Assembly (NCBI GenBank): GCA_019635735.1 | Contig: JAHBYX010000003.1 | Span: 1-64,000, forward strand | DNA length: 64,000 nucleotides | Direction of reading: 5' to 3' | From: Mesorhizobium sp. | Lineage (GTDB): Bacteria; Pseudomonadota; Alphaproteobacteria; Rhizobiales; Rhizobiaceae | In this document: positions 27,716 to 37,656 of the stretch, in pieces | Position numbering within the stretch: position 1 is the first letter of the stretch | Layout of the letters: every line of letters begins with the position of its first letter | Translations under genes and position numbers: made by a program | The notes under the pieces: generated by a model | What the model saw: only the letters and a program-made list of their open reading frames with translations | Told to the model about the DNA's origin: nothing | Database searches by the model: none

Positions 27716-30700
27716 TCAGCCCTTCACGGCCTGTCGTCTGTCAATTTCGGCCTTGCGCAGAAGGAAGCGCTGGATCTTGCCGCTGGGGGTCTTGGGCAGT
27801 TCGGTGACGAACTCGATCTCGCGTGGATACGCATGCGCGGACAGGCGCTGGCGCACGTAGAGCCGCAGCTCCTCGGCTAGCTGCGGAGATCCGTGAAACC
27901 CGGATGCGAGGATCACGAACGCTTTCACGATCTCCGTGCGCTCCGGATCGGGAACGCCGACCACGGCGGCTTCGGTCACGGCCGGGTGTTCGAGCAACGC
28001 GCTTTCAACATCGAACGGTCCGATCCGGTATCCGGACGTGGTGATTACGTCATCGGCGCGCCCGACGAAGCTGATCGCGCCATCGTCGGTCAGCTCCACG
28101 GTGTCGCCGGTGAGGTAGTAGCCGTCCTTTATCGCCGGCGTGGCCGTCCGGTAGTAGCCCTTGAACCACATCAGCGGCGACCGCACGATATCGACAGCCA
28201 GAATGCCTGGCTGGTTGGGTCCGAGTTCCCGGCCGGCATCGTCGAGGACTGCAACGCGGTAGCCGGGCATCGAATAGCCGGCCGATCCGATACGCACCGG
28301 ATGATCGAGCCCGTGGTGATTGTTCACGGTCATGCCGGTTTCCGTCTGGCCATAGTGGTCGTTGATCGGCACGGCGAGCGTTGAATCAAACCAGCGGATC
28401 ACTTCCGGATTGAGCGGCTCCCCGGCGCTGCTGACCACACGGAGCTTGCCTTTGATCCTGGCGGCAGGCTCGGCGCCAGCGGCGATGAGGCCGCGATAGG
28501 CTGTGGGAGAGCCGGCCAGGTTCGTCACGCCTACACGGTCGATGATGTCGTAGGTCGATTCCACGGTGAATGCTCCTTCGTAGAGAAGCGTCGACCGCCC
28601 GATCAACAGCGGACCGGTCACCGCGTAGTACAGCCCGTAGGCCCAACCCGGGTCAGCGATGTTCCAGTAGATGTCGTCCTCGCGCAGATCGACCGCATCG
28701 CGCATGTAGACCGCGAAAGACGGCAGCGCCGCGATGGGTACGGGAACGCCTTTCGGCAGGCCGGTGGTGCCGGAGGTCGACATCATCATGATCAGGTCGT
28801 CTGCCTTGCAGGCGACCGGCTCGAAACTGCCGGGACCCTCGTTCAGCGCCGCGCGGAGATCGATGTCGCCGCTCGGCGGCGTCTCGCCCGGAGTCGCCAG
28901 CGTCGCAATCGACGGGCAGTTCGCGATGTCGGCGAGCTTGCCGCGATTGGCCGAATTCGTGACCACGAGCCGCGTGCCGGCCGTGGCGAAGCGGTGTTCG
29001 ATGGCCTTCGGCCCGAATGCGGTGAACAGCGGCTGGTAGATGGCACCAATGCGCCAGGTCGCAAGGATCATGGCGACGAGTTCGGGCACGCGCGGCAACA
29101 GCGCTGCGACGACATCGCCCTTCCGGACATCCGCACGCGCCAGCATGTGGGCCCCGCGGATCGACATCTTGCGAAGATCTTCAAAAGTATAGGTTTTGAG
29201 ATCACCCGTCGCCGATACCCAACGCAGCGCAACCTTCCCGCTGCCGCAATGGCGGTCGCAGCAGAGCACGCAGGCATTGAGGTCGGCGCTGGCGTTTCCG
29301 AACACTTCGGCCAACGCATCTTCAAGCCGGAAGCGCTCGATGCGTTCGGCATAGCTGGCATAGCCGCGCGCCACGGTTCTGGCGCTCAAGCTGCTGCCTT
29401 CCTTCGGCATTCCCGCCGCGCCCGATCCTGCGGCCGCTTCTCTCCCCGGGCCGGCCGCTTGAGAACGTTCCGGACCGGATCCCGACTCCAGCTCCGCGAT
29501 CATGGCGTCGCGCATGACGAACTTCTGCGCTTTCCCCGTGACCGTCATCGGCAACGTGTCCTTGAAGCGGATGTATTTCGGGATCTTGTAGTGCGCGATC
29601 TGCCCGCGGCAGAACGCCCTGATATCGTCCTCGGTCGCCTTGCTGCCTTTATGCAGCACGATCCAGGCGCACACCTCCTCGCCATAGGTCGCATCGGGAA
29701 CGCCGAATACCTGAACCTCCGCCACCGACGGATGACGGTAGAGGTATTCCTCGATCTCGCGCGGATAGACGTTTTCGCCGCCACGGATCACCATGTCCTT
29801 CACGCGCCCGACGATCCGGCAGTAGCCGCGCTCGTCGATCGTGGCGAGATCGCCGGTGTGCATCCAGCCGCCCTCGTCGATGGATTCCCTGGTGCGCTCT
29901 TCGTCGTTCCAGTATCCGCGCATGACCGAATAGCCGCGCGTGCACAGTTCGCCGCTCTCGCCGACGGGGGTGGTGCGCCCGTCCTTGTCGATGATCTTGA
30001 CCTCGACATGCGGATGAACCCGCCCGACGGTGCCGACGCGGTCCTCGAGCGCATCGTCCATCCGGCTCTGGAACGACAACGGACTGGTTTCGGTCATGCC
30101 GTAGCCGATCGTCACCTGCGGCATGTGAAGGTCGGTGATCACCCGACGCATCACTTCGATCGGACAGGGCGCGCCCGCCATGACGCCGGTGCGAAGCGAA
30201 CTGTAGTCGTGTCTGCCGAAGTCGGGATGGTCGAGCATCGAGACGAACATGGTCGGCACTCCGTAGAGTGCCGTGCAGCGCTCCGCCGCGACGGTCGCAA
30301 GCGTCGCGCCCGCGTCGAAGGACTCCGCGGGGAATACCATCGTCGCGCCGCTCGCCACGCAGGCGAGTGTGCCCATGACCATGCCGAAGCAATGGTAGAG
30401 CGGGACCGGAATGCAGACGCGGTCAGCCTCGGTGAAGCGCATGGCGCGAGCGTTGAACGTGGCGTTGTTGACGATATTGTAGTGCGTCAGGGTGGCGCCC
30501 TTCGGCGAACCCGTGGTACCCGAGGTAAACTGGATGTTGATCGCATCGTCCGGATCGAGCCCGCTGCTGATCGCGTCCAGCCGCATGATCTGGGCCGGTC
30601 CGCCCATGGCCGGTACGTCATCGAAGTTCAGCATTCCCGGGGCCTTGTCCGCGCCCATGCGGATCACCGCCTTCAGCGAGGGAAGCCGCGCCGCGGTGAG

Positions 30701-31246
30701 CTTTCCGGGCTCGCAGCGGTCGATCTCGGGCGCCAGCTGGCGGATCATGGAGATGTAGTCGGACGACTTGAAAGTGGCGGCCGTGACCAGCGCCTTGCAG
30801 CCGACCTTGTTCAGCGCATACTCGAGCTCTGAAAGCCTGTACGCCGGATTGATGTTGACAAGGACCACGCCGATGCGCGCGGTCGCGAATTGCGTGATCA
30901 GCCATTCCGGCCGGTTCGGCGCCCATATCCCGAGCCGGTCGCCCCGGTTGAGGCCGAGGCTCAGCAGCCCTCCTGCGAAGGCATCCACCTCGCGGTCGAG
31001 ATCATAGAAGGTGTAGCGCTTGCCGAACTGCGGGAACACCGCGGCCTCGCGCGGACCGAAGCGCGATACCGTTTCGGAGAAGATCGCCGAAACCGTGGCG
31101 TGCCGCAGCGGGATTGTCCGATCGCCCGCGACATAGGATCTGCCGTCGACCGGCGCCAGTTGTGCGGCCGACGCGTCCACCGCATCGTTCCGGCCCCACA
31201 GGCTTGCCGACAGCCCACCCGCCATCGATTGCGACAAGATACTCAT
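27716..31246 (-). CDS. Fused tandem acyl-CoA ligase (two AMP-forming synthetases in one protein)
   Basis: A continuous 1176-residue frame encodes two complete adenylate-forming ligases. Ligase 1 (about 1-587) has the P-loop [10 protein letters not shown] at 241-250, GYGMTETSP near 381, the [11 protein letters not shown] region and the lysine motif TVTGKAQKF (Lys572). Ligase 2 (about 621-1176) has [10 protein letters not shown] at 824-833, YGQTETGMT, and TPSGKIQRF (Lys1157). The linker (588-620) is rich in Gly, Ala, Ser and Glu. Ligase 1 looks like a medium/long-chain fatty acyl-CoA synthase and ligase 2 like the acetyl/butyryl-CoA synthetase group. No stop separates them, and the internal ATG near residue 613 lacks a well-spaced ribosome binding site. 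The ATG at 31246 is preceded by GGGGAGG. It is the last gene of the Liv operon. Confidence 0.92.
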   Translation of the reverse strand: MSILSQSMAGGLSASLWGRNDAVDASAAQLAPVDGRSYVAGDRTIPLRHATVSAIFSETVSRFGPREAAVFPQFGKRYTFYDLDREVDAFAGGLLSLGLNRGDRLGIWAPNRPEWLITQFATARIGVVLVNINPAYRLSELEYALNKVGCKALVTAATFKSSDYISMIRQLAPEIDRCEPGKLTAARLPSLKAVIRMGADKAPGMLNFDDVPAMGGPAQIMRLDAISSGLDPDDAINIQFTSGTTGSPKGATLTHYNIVNNATFNARAMRFTEADRVCIPVPLYHCFGMVMGTLACVASGATMVFPAESFDAGATLATVAAERCTALYGVPTMFVSMLDHPDFGRHDYSSLRTGVMAGAPCPIEVMRRVITDLHMPQVTIGYGMTETSPLSFQSRMDDALEDRVGTVGRVHPHVEVKIIDKDGRTTPVGESGELCTRGYSVMRGYWNDEERTRESIDEGGWMHTGDLATIDERGYCRIVGRVKDMVIRGGENVYPREIEEYLYRHPSVAEVQVFGVPDATYGEEVCAWIVLHKGSKATEDDIRAFCRGQIAHYKIPKYIRFKDTLPMTVTGKAQKFVMRDAMIAELESGSGPERSQAAGPGREAAAGSGAAGMPKEGSSLSARTVARGYASYAERIERFRLEDALAEVFGNASADLNACVLCCDRHCGSGKVALRWVSATGDLKTYTFEDLRKMSIRGAHMLARADVRKGDVVAALLPRVPELVAMILATWRIGAIYQPLFTAFGPKAIEHRFATAGTRLVVTNSANRGKLADIANCPSIATLATPGETPPSGDIDLRAALNEGPGSFEPVACKADDLIMMMSTSGTTGLPKGVPVPIAALPSFAVYMRDAVDLREDDIYWNIADPGWAYGLYYAVTGPLLIGRSTLLYEGAFTVESTYDIIDRVGVTNLAGSPTAYRGLIAAGAEPAARIKGKLRVVSSAGEPLNPEVIRWFDSTLAVPINDHYGQTETGMTVNNHHGLDHPVRIGSAGYSMPGYRVAVLDDAGRELGPNQPGILAVDIVRSPLMWFKGYYRTATPAIKDGYYLTGDTVELTDDGAISFVGRADDVITTSGYRIGPFDVESALLEHPAVTEAAVVGVPDPERTEIVKAFVILASGFHGSPQLAEELRLYVRQRLSAHAYPREIEFVTELPKTPSGKIQRFLLRKAEIDRRQAVKG

Positions 31247-31263
31247 AACGGCCTCCCCGCCGA

Positions 31264-33705
31264 CTACATGGCGCGCCAGTCTCCAAGTCCCTCGAATGCC
31301 GAACCAGCGCGGTAGATCGTGCTTTCCGCATAGTCGTCCGCGACCAGCATCATGCCGATCGGCAAGCCTTCGCTCATGCCGCACGGCACGTTCATTGCGG
31401 GAAAGCCGCCGGAATTGAATGGCGCCGTATTGCCGACCATCTCGAAGGCCCTCTTGACATACAGCTCGAGCGACGCGTCGAACGGCGGGATCGGCTGCGG
31501 CTTCATCGGCACGGTCGGAAGCACAAGGAGATCGTATTTCCGGAAAGCTGCCTGGTACTGGCCGCGAAGGCGGCGCATCAGGTTCTGCGCCTTGCCGTAG
31601 AAACGGCCACGGTAACGGGTCTGAAAATACTCGCCGAGGAACATGCAGACCTTGAGGCTGGACGACAGCTCGTCCGCACGGTTGCGCCAGTTGGCAAAGT
31701 GATCGGTCATGCTCGGGAGGAAGAGGCCGCGGTAATTAGTGCCGCCCCCGTTGCCGTGCATCATCATGTCCTGCAGGCCCTCGACGGTGATCGCGGTCCA
31801 GAGGTCGGCACCGAGATTGTGCCCGGGGATCGAGACCTCCTCGACCTCGGCGCCGAGAGCCTTGAAGCGTTCCGCCGCCGCCCGCACCTTCCGGTCGACG
31901 TCGGCCTCGCTTTCCGGACGGCCGAAGCCTTCGCGCAGGATGCCGATGCGCAGGCCGCGACAGCCCCGGCCAATGGCGTCGCTGTAGCGCTCGACCCTGG
32001 GCTTGTACTGACGTGGGTCGAGCCCATCCTGGCCGGCGATGACTTCGAGCAGCAGCGCATTGTCGGCAACGGTCCGGGTGACCGGACCGACATGATCGAT
32101 GGTCTGCTCGACGCCCATGACGCCGGTATAGGGAACCAGGCCGTGTGTGGGCTTCATGCCATAGACGCCGCAGTTGGACGACGGGATACGTATCGATCCG
32201 CCCTGATCTCCGGCAATCGCCATGTCGACCTCGCCGACGGCCACCAGCACGGCGGAGCCGCTCGATGAGCCGCCGGCCATGTATCCCCGCTTGTACGGGT
32301 TGTGGACCGGTCCGGTCGCGCTCGTATGGCTGCCGCCCGACAGACAGAGATTCTCGCAGGTCGACTTGCCGACAATGGTTGCGCCGGCATCGAGCATGCG
32401 CGTGACGATCGTGGCGTCGATCTCGGGCGTATAGCCTTCCATGATCGCCGACCCGTTCATCATCGGCACGCCCGCCACGCAGACCGTGTCCTTGACGACG
32501 ATCCGCTTGCCGGCGAGCGGACCGCTCGACGCGCCACGAATATCAGTCTTGTAATACCAGGCGTTCAGGCTGTTTTCCGAACCGCCCGGCCGATATCCGG
32601 GAGAGCGCGGATACCGCACTTCCGGAAGGAAATCGGTTTCCGAGTTGATGCGGTCGTAGCCCTGGATATAGGGCTCCATGATGCCGAGGTAGCGCGATAG
32701 CTCGTCATCGCCCATGGAGAAGCCCAGGGCTTCGCTCATGTCTCGCATCTGGTTGAGTGACGGGCGCTTGACGGTCATGGCCTGGAACCTCGGTACGTCG
32801 CTTATGGATGGAGCGCTTTCTGGTCGCGCGTGAGCCTGCCGACCGGTTTGTCTGGACGCTGCGGGAACAGGCGACGAGCGGTGACCAATGTCCGACCGCG
32901 GGCCGTCGAACACCGGGATCGCAGCGCCCGCCGCCGCAGGTCGCGCCTGCGAGGCGGACGAGCCACCTCCCCGCGTGCGCCTTGCGCCGCCGAGCCCGAG
33001 AAAAGCCTCGACCTGCGCCGGATCGGCGAGCTGGGCCGCATCCAGTTCCTCGGTCAATGCTCCGCGTTCAAGCACGACGACCCGATCCGAAAGGGCGGCG
33101 ATGAAATCGAAATTCTGCTCGACGAGAAGGATCGTCAGGCCGCGCTCCCGACGCAGCCTGATCAAGGTCTCCTCCATCTCCTCGATGATCGAGGGCTGGA
33201 TGCCTTCCGTGGGCTCGTCGAGCAGCAGCAGCCACGGATCGCCCACGAGACAGCGGGCGAGCGCGAGCAGTTGCTGTTCGCCGCCGGAGAGCGATCCGCC
33301 GGGGCGGTCGAGAAGCCGCTCAATACGCGGAAAGTCTTGCAGGGCGCGTTCGACAGCAGCGCCCTCGTCCGCCTCTCCATAGCCCTGGTAGGCGAGGCGC
33401 AGATTCTCCCGAGCCGTCAGCTTCGGGAAGATGCCGCGTCCCTGCGGAACGTAGCCCATGCCGCGATGCGAGCGCACATGAGGCGGCTGCCGCGTCACGT
33501 CTTCGCCTGCCACGGAGATGGAGCCGCCGGTCACCGGTATCATGCCCATGACGGACTTGAGCAGCGTCGACTTGCCCATGCCATTGTGGCCAAGGATGCC
33601 GACGATCTCTCCCTGAGCGACGCTCAGATCAATGCCGCGCAGTACCGGAATCCGCCCGTAACCTGCGGATAGCGACCTGATCTCGAGTGCTTGCCGAGTT
33701 GTCAT
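31264..33705 (-). CDS. LivF-type ABC ATPase fused to an amidase-signature hydrolase
   Basis: One open frame of 813 residues. Residues 1-240 are a LivF-type branched-chain amino acid ABC ATPase: Walker [10 protein letters not shown] (39-47), signature SLSGGEQQ, Walker B LLLLDEP (159-165). Residues 240-309 are a low-complexity Ala/Arg/Pro/Ser linker. Residues 310-813 are an amidase-signature enzyme with the Ser-cisSer-Lys triad: Lys405, Ser480 in GGSSSGS, and Ser504 in GGSIR. The spacing (75 and 24) equals that of fatty acid amide hydrolase. An ATG at residue 310 (base 32778) has a GAGG nine bases upstream, so a separate amidase could also be made. The start at 33705 lies 5 bp from the upstream ATPase stop; an earlier ATG at 33738 would overlap it. 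Confidence 0.9.
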   Translation of the reverse strand: MTTRQALEIRSLSAGYGRIPVLRGIDLSVAQGEIVGILGHNGMGKSTLLKSVMGMIPVTGGSISVAGEDVTRQPPHVRSHRGMGYVPQGRGIFPKLTARENLRLAYQGYGEADEGAAVERALQDFPRIERLLDRPGGSLSGGEQQLLALARCLVGDPWLLLLDEPTEGIQPSIIEEMEETLIRLRRERGLTILLVEQNFDFIAALSDRVVVLERGALTEELDAAQLADPAQVEAFLGLGGARRTRGGGSSASQARPAAAGAAIPVFDGPRSDIGHRSSPVPAASRQTGRQAHARPESAPSISDVPRFQAMTVKRPSLNQMRDMSEALGFSMGDDELSRYLGIMEPYIQGYDRINSETDFLPEVRYPRSPGYRPGGSENSLNAWYYKTDIRGASSGPLAGKRIVVKDTVCVAGVPMMNGSAIMEGYTPEIDATIVTRMLDAGATIVGKSTCENLCLSGGSHTSATGPVHNPYKRGYMAGGSSSGSAVLVAVGEVDMAIAGDQGGSIRIPSSNCGVYGMKPTHGLVPYTGVMGVEQTIDHVGPVTRTVADNALLLEVIAGQDGLDPRQYKPRVERYSDAIGRGCRGLRIGILREGFGRPESEADVDRKVRAAAERFKALGAEVEEVSIPGHNLGADLWTAITVEGLQDMMMHGNGGGTNYRGLFLPSMTDHFANWRNRADELSSSLKVCMFLGEYFQTRYRGRFYGKAQNLMRRLRGQYQAAFRKYDLLVLPTVPMKPQPIPPFDASLELYVKRAFEMVGNTAPFNSGGFPAMNVPCGMSEGLPIGMMLVADDYAESTIYRAGSAFEGLGDWRAM

Positions 33706-33709
33706 CAGG

Positions 33710-34426
33710 TCAATTCTTCCGTCCGAGATAGACTTCACGGACGCGTGGGTCGGCCATGACTTTGTCGACCTGGTCCTCCATCAGGATCCGACCCTGGGCA
33801 AAGACCGTGACCAGGCCCGCGATCGACCGGATGAACTGCATGTCGTGCTCGACGATGACGACGGCGGCATCGCGGCTGATGTCCGTGACGATCTCTCCGA
33901 GCGTAGCTATCTCGGCTGCGGTCAGGCCAGCCGCCGGCTCGTCCAGCAGGACCAGCCAGGGCCGTGACGCAAGGATCATGGACAGTTCGACGCGCTGGCG
34001 TTCGCCATGGGAAAGGCTTCCGACCATGCTGTTGGCGAGCGAGGATACGGCCAGCCGCTCCATGGCTTCCGCAACCCGCGACGCCACGCCGTCCGCCGCG
34101 GTCACGCGATGCGCCGCAAGCCAGACATTCTCGCGCACGGTGAATCCGTCCAGCACGCTGGGAACCTGGGTCTTGATGCCCACCCCGAGCCGCGCGACCT
34201 GATGCGGATCCCAGGTGGTCGTCTCATGACCGTTGATCCAGACTTCGCCGGACGTCGCTTTCAGCATGCCGGTGATGCATTTGAAGAACGTGCTCTTGCC
34301 GGCACCGTTCGGGCCGATGAGGCAGCGCAACTCGTTGCGCCGGAGCGAGAAGTCGACATTGTCGACGGCGGTGACGCCACCGAACTGCATCGTCAGGCCG
34401 CGCGTCTGAACGACACTGTCAGACAT
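33710..34426 (-). CDS. livG: Liv-type ABC transporter ATPase (LivG-like)
   Basis: A 238-residue ABC ATPase. Walker A is GPNGAGKST, the signature SLSHGERQRVELSMIL, and Walker B LVLLDEPAAGL; the segment VGIKTQVPSVLDGFTVRENVWLA fits the LivG/urea-type group. It energises the inner-membrane permease LivH/LivM. The start at 34426 (MSDSVVQ) overlaps the LivM gene end by 8 bp. It pairs with the LivF domain of the next gene. Confidence 0.94.
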   Translation of the reverse strand: MSDSVVQTRGLTMQFGGVTAVDNVDFSLRRNELRCLIGPNGAGKSTFFKCITGMLKATSGEVWINGHETTTWDPHQVARLGVGIKTQVPSVLDGFTVRENVWLAAHRVTAADGVASRVAEAMERLAVSSLANSMVGSLSHGERQRVELSMILASRPWLVLLDEPAAGLTAAEIATLGEIVTDISRDAAVVIVEHDMQFIRSIAGLVTVFAQGRILMEDQVDKVMADPRVREVYLGRKN

Positions 34427-35459
34427 GAGCGCGCTCCGCGGGAGACGCGCCCGGCCTGCGCCTGGTCCCATCCGTCTGTGGGCGCCGGTAGGAGCGCCGC
34501 AGCGCGGAACCCAGCGTCGGCACGACGCCGCGCGGCATCAGAAGCACGCACAGAATGAGTATGGCGCCGAGCACCAGCGTATTGTCGATGACGGATTGCT
34601 GGCCAAGCGCGAATTTCAGATAGGCAAGTATCATGGCGCCGATCACGGGGCCGACCAGCGTCCCGAGCCCGCCGACGATGCACCAGATGATGATTTCCGC
34701 CGACTGCCCCAGCGAGAACATTCCCGGCGTCACGATCTCCGCCCAGGATGCGTAGAGTGTGCCGGCCAGGCCAGCTATCGCGCCGCCGATCGAGAACAGC
34801 AGCGTCTTGCGGGCGCGGGCATCGTAGCCCAGCAGTTCGACCCGGAGTTCGTTCTCCCTGATGGCCATCGCGATGCGACCGAACGGGCTTGCCAGCAGCC
34901 AGCGGACCAGCAGGTAGACGATGAGCAGCGCCACCGCGGTGAGATAATAGTACGCATCCCCGAAGATGTAGGCCGACGGGTCGCCCGGCACATTGAGCGT
35001 CTGAAATCCCGGTATGCCGTTGAAGCCGCCGAGCCGTGCCGTGCCGACCACATATTCCGGGCCGGCGGTCGAATTCATGAAGCGGAAGAACAACAGCGTC
35101 ACCACCAGAGTGATGACGCCGAGATAGACATCAGAGAGCCGCCCGTAGAACATCATGGCGCCCAGCGCCGCGGCGAACAGGAAGGGAATGGCGATGCCCA
35201 GCAGAAACGGCACGGTGCTCTCGCCAATGTTGATCGCGGCGATTGCGTAAGTGTAGGCGCCAAGTCCGAAGAAGGCTGCCTGGCCGAAACACAGGATACC
35301 GCCGAACCCCCAGATCAGCCCCAGGCTCAGCGCGAGCATTCCATAGATCACCAGCAGGGTCAGCGTGTAGGTCCCGATCAGTGCCGGCGCGACGGCCAGG
35401 ACGATGGCCGCCACGATGGCCACCAGCAGCGCATGCCGCATCTCGCCGCGCATCGTCAC
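34419..35459 (-). CDS. livM: Liv-type ABC transporter permease (LivM-like)
   Basis: A 346-residue membrane permease with about ten hydrophobic segments. It has the LivM segments ALSLGLIWGFGGILCFGQAAFFGLGAYTYAI and GRIAMAIRENELRVELLGYDARARKTLLFSIGGAIAGLAG, the latter facing the ATPase. The C-terminal 25 residues are basic and cytoplasmic (SYRRPQTDGTRRRPG). It overlaps the LivH stop by 4 bp. Confidence 0.94.
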   Translation of the reverse strand: MTMRGEMRHALLVAIVAAIVLAVAPALIGTYTLTLLVIYGMLALSLGLIWGFGGILCFGQAAFFGLGAYTYAIAAINIGESTVPFLLGIAIPFLFAAALGAMMFYGRLSDVYLGVITLVVTLLFFRFMNSTAGPEYVVGTARLGGFNGIPGFQTLNVPGDPSAYIFGDAYYYLTAVALLIVYLLVRWLLASPFGRIAMAIRENELRVELLGYDARARKTLLFSIGGAIAGLAGTLYASWAEIVTPGMFSLGQSAEIIIWCIVGGLGTLVGPVIGAMILAYLKFALGQQSVIDNTLVLGAILILCVLLMPRGVVPTLGSALRRSYRRPQTDGTRRRPGASPAERAHV

Positions 35460-36322
35460 ATCGCCCCCCGGAAGAAGCGGCTGGTTATTCCCTGCGGGAG
35501 GAGCCTGAGGAGGACGATTGCGATGAGGAGCAAGGCGATCTCGCCAACCATCGGAGTGGTGGCAAGCGTGAAGATCTGCGACGTGGCGCCGAACAGAACG
35601 GCGCTCGAAACGAGACCGGCGATGACGGAAGCACCGCCCGAGATGACCGTTATGAACGCCTTCGCGATATACGCGCTGCCGATCGTGGGGACCAGGCCGA
35701 GCAGCGGCGCGAACAGGCCGCCGGCAAGCCCGGCAAGCGCGGAACCGGCGAAGAACGTGAGCATATATACCCGCTCAGGATTGTAGCCGAGGGCCGACGC
35801 CATCGCTGGATTCTGCATGGCGCCTCTGGCCACGAGGCCAGCCCGCGTCCCGGCGAGAACGGCAAACATCGCGACCAGAATGGCGACCGCCGCCAAGATG
35901 ATGAAGAAACTGTAGCCGTTGACCTGATACTGGCCGATGGCAAAGCCGGGAATAGGAGGCGAGATTCCGGTCGTGGTGTTGCCGAAGATCATACTGGCGA
36001 GCCCGATCAAAAGGAGGCTCAGCCCCCAGGTCGCCAGCATCGTGTCGACGAGCCGCCCGTAGAGGCGGCGGATGATCAGTCGCTCGACGATGACGCCGAG
36101 CACGCCAACCACGATCGGCGCGACGATCAGCATGGCAATGTAGATGTTGATGCCCGACTTGACGGCAACGATGGTGGCGTAGCCACCCACCATCATGAAC
36201 TCGCCATGCGCGAGGTTGATCACGCGCATCATCCCGAACACGACCGCCAGGCCGGAGCTGATAACCACGAGGCTGGCGATCGCGTACAGGATTTCGACCG
36301 CGAAGATTGCCGCAAGATCCAT
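35456..36322 (-). CDS. livH: Liv-type ABC transporter permease (LivH-like)
   Basis: A 288-residue membrane permease. Family segments are FGMMRVINLAHGEFMMVGGYATIVAVK near the N-terminus, and GLVARGAMQNPAMASALGYNPERVYMLTFFAGSALAGLAG as the ATPase-contacting loop. It forms the channel with LivM. It is separated from the binding-protein gene by 75 bp, which hold a strong hairpin at 36367-36388. Confidence 0.94.
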   Translation of the reverse strand: MDLAAIFAVEILYAIASLVVISSGLAVVFGMMRVINLAHGEFMMVGGYATIVAVKSGINIYIAMLIVAPIVVGVLGVIVERLIIRRLYGRLVDTMLATWGLSLLLIGLASMIFGNTTTGISPPIPGFAIGQYQVNGYSFFIILAAVAILVAMFAVLAGTRAGLVARGAMQNPAMASALGYNPERVYMLTFFAGSALAGLAGGLFAPLLGLVPTIGSAYIAKAFITVISGGASVIAGLVSSAVLFGATSQIFTLATTPMVGEIALLLIAIVLLRLLPQGITSRFFRGAM

Positions 36323-36366
36323 TGCGTTTCGTTCCGCTGGTTCATTCGGGGGTTCGGCTGACGAAG

Positions 36367-36388
36367 GGGCGCCGGAAATCCGGCGCCC
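36367..36388 (-). promoter_or_regulatory. Intercistronic hairpin between livK-like and livH-like genes
   Basis: GGGCGCCGGA-AA-TCCGGCGCCC is a perfect 10-bp inverted repeat directly downstream of the binding-protein stop. No run of T follows in the direction of transcription, so it is not a classic terminator. Such hairpins commonly stabilise the mRNA for the binding protein and lower read-through into permease genes. Confidence 0.55.
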
Positions 36389-36397
36389 GCTACGGGA

Positions 36398-37624
36398 TCA
36401 GATCTTGATCTCGTACTGCGTGTTGTCGTCAGGGTTGGCCGCGAGGTCGCAGACGCCCTGCGTATCCGATGGCTGGCGCTGCGTGAAGCTCTCGAGAACC
36501 TTGAGCTTCTGGCCGGACATCTCCATAAGATGAACGTCGAGAACGGCGTGATGCGTCTTCGGATCGATGAGCACCTTTCCGCCCGGCCCCTCGAACGACA
36601 GGCCGCCTTCAATCGCTCCGATGAGCTTATCGCGTCCGACATCGCCGGCCTTACGTACCGCCTCGGCCCATACATGGATGCCCTGGTAATGCGACACCGC
36701 GATCTCGTGGATCTGGTCGGTGTTGCCGTATTTCGCGGTCCAGGCCTTGAGGAATGCTTCGTTGGCAGGCGAGACGATTTCCGGCGAGTAGTTGTAGGCG
36801 ACAAGGATGCCATCGCCTTCCTCGGCGGTGAGCACCTTGTGCTCGTTGCCGATACCGATCGTCGTGGACGCCATCGGGATCTTGGACTTCATGCCGGCAG
36901 CGGCCCATTGGCGGAAGAAGGAGAGATGGGGGCCCCCGACGAGCGCAGGCACGACGATATCGGGTGCGGCGCCCTGGATCTTCGCGATGGTCGATCCGAA
37001 GTCGGCAACGTCGAGCGGGAAGAAGTCGGTCTGCACGACTTCGCCCCCCGCATCCTTCGCGAACTTCTCGATCCAGCGCGCGGTGATCTGGCCGTAATTG
37101 TAGTCGGCCGCCAGCACGTAGATCTTCTTGCCCCACTTCTTGATCGCGGCCGGAATGAGGACCTCGACCTGCTGCGACGGCGTGACACCGATGACGGTGA
37201 TGTTGCGGTCGCAAACGCCGCCCTCGTAGAGCACGTTGTAGAAATAAGGCACGCCGGACTTGCGCAGGGTCTGGCGGATCGCCTCGCGGGAGGCGGAAAG
37301 AATGCCGCCGTGGACGACGTCAACCTTGTCGACGCGAGCCAGCTGCTGGCCGTACTGCGTGTAAAGAGCCATGTCGGACTGCGTGTCGTAGGCGACGATC
37401 TCGACCTGGCGGCCGAGCAGGCCGCCCGCTGCGTTGATTTCGTCGACGGCAAGCCGCAGCGCCATGTCCATCGGCTTGCCGTAGGCGTCGAACGCACCGG
37501 ACGTATCCAGGATCGAGCCGAGCTTGATCGGATCGGCCGCCAGGGTCCTGCCGGCACTTGCTCCCAATATCCCAGCACCGGCAACCGCAGCCGAACTGGC
37601 CAAGAAAGTCCTTCTATTGATCAT
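36398..37624 (-). CDS. Liv-type ABC transporter substrate-binding protein
   Basis: A 408-residue periplasmic binding protein of the branched-chain amino acid/amide type. The N-terminus (MINRRTFLASSAAVAGAGI) has a twin-arginine-like motif with an AGRTLAA cleavage region. The mature part begins DPIKLGSILDTSGAFDAYGKPMDMALRLAVDEINAAGG, followed by RQVEIVAYDTQSD, as in amide/urea-binding members. It feeds the LivHMGF-type transporter encoded next to it. The ligand is unknown, but the amidase and AmiC-like protein in this cluster favour an amide or amidic compound. Confidence 0.92.
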   Translation of the reverse strand: MINRRTFLASSAAVAGAGILGASAGRTLAADPIKLGSILDTSGAFDAYGKPMDMALRLAVDEINAAGGLLGRQVEIVAYDTQSDMALYTQYGQQLARVDKVDVVHGGILSASREAIRQTLRKSGVPYFYNVLYEGGVCDRNITVIGVTPSQQVEVLIPAAIKKWGKKIYVLAADYNYGQITARWIEKFAKDAGGEVVQTDFFPLDVADFGSTIAKIQGAAPDIVVPALVGGPHLSFFRQWAAAGMKSKIPMASTTIGIGNEHKVLTAEEGDGILVAYNYSPEIVSPANEAFLKAWTAKYGNTDQIHEIAVSHYQGIHVWAEAVRKAGDVGRDKLIGAIEGGLSFEGPGGKVLIDPKTHHAVLDVHLMEMSGQKLKVLESFTQRQPSDTQGVCDLAANPDDNTQYEIKI

Positions 37625-37656
37625 GACTTCTTCCCCTGTTGATTTTTGTCTGAACG

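Noticed and set aside
31264..33705. Treating the LivF-amidase frame as two separate genes
   Set aside because: No stop or frame break separates the two parts, so one gene is reported, while the internal ATG at 32778 is mentioned as an option.
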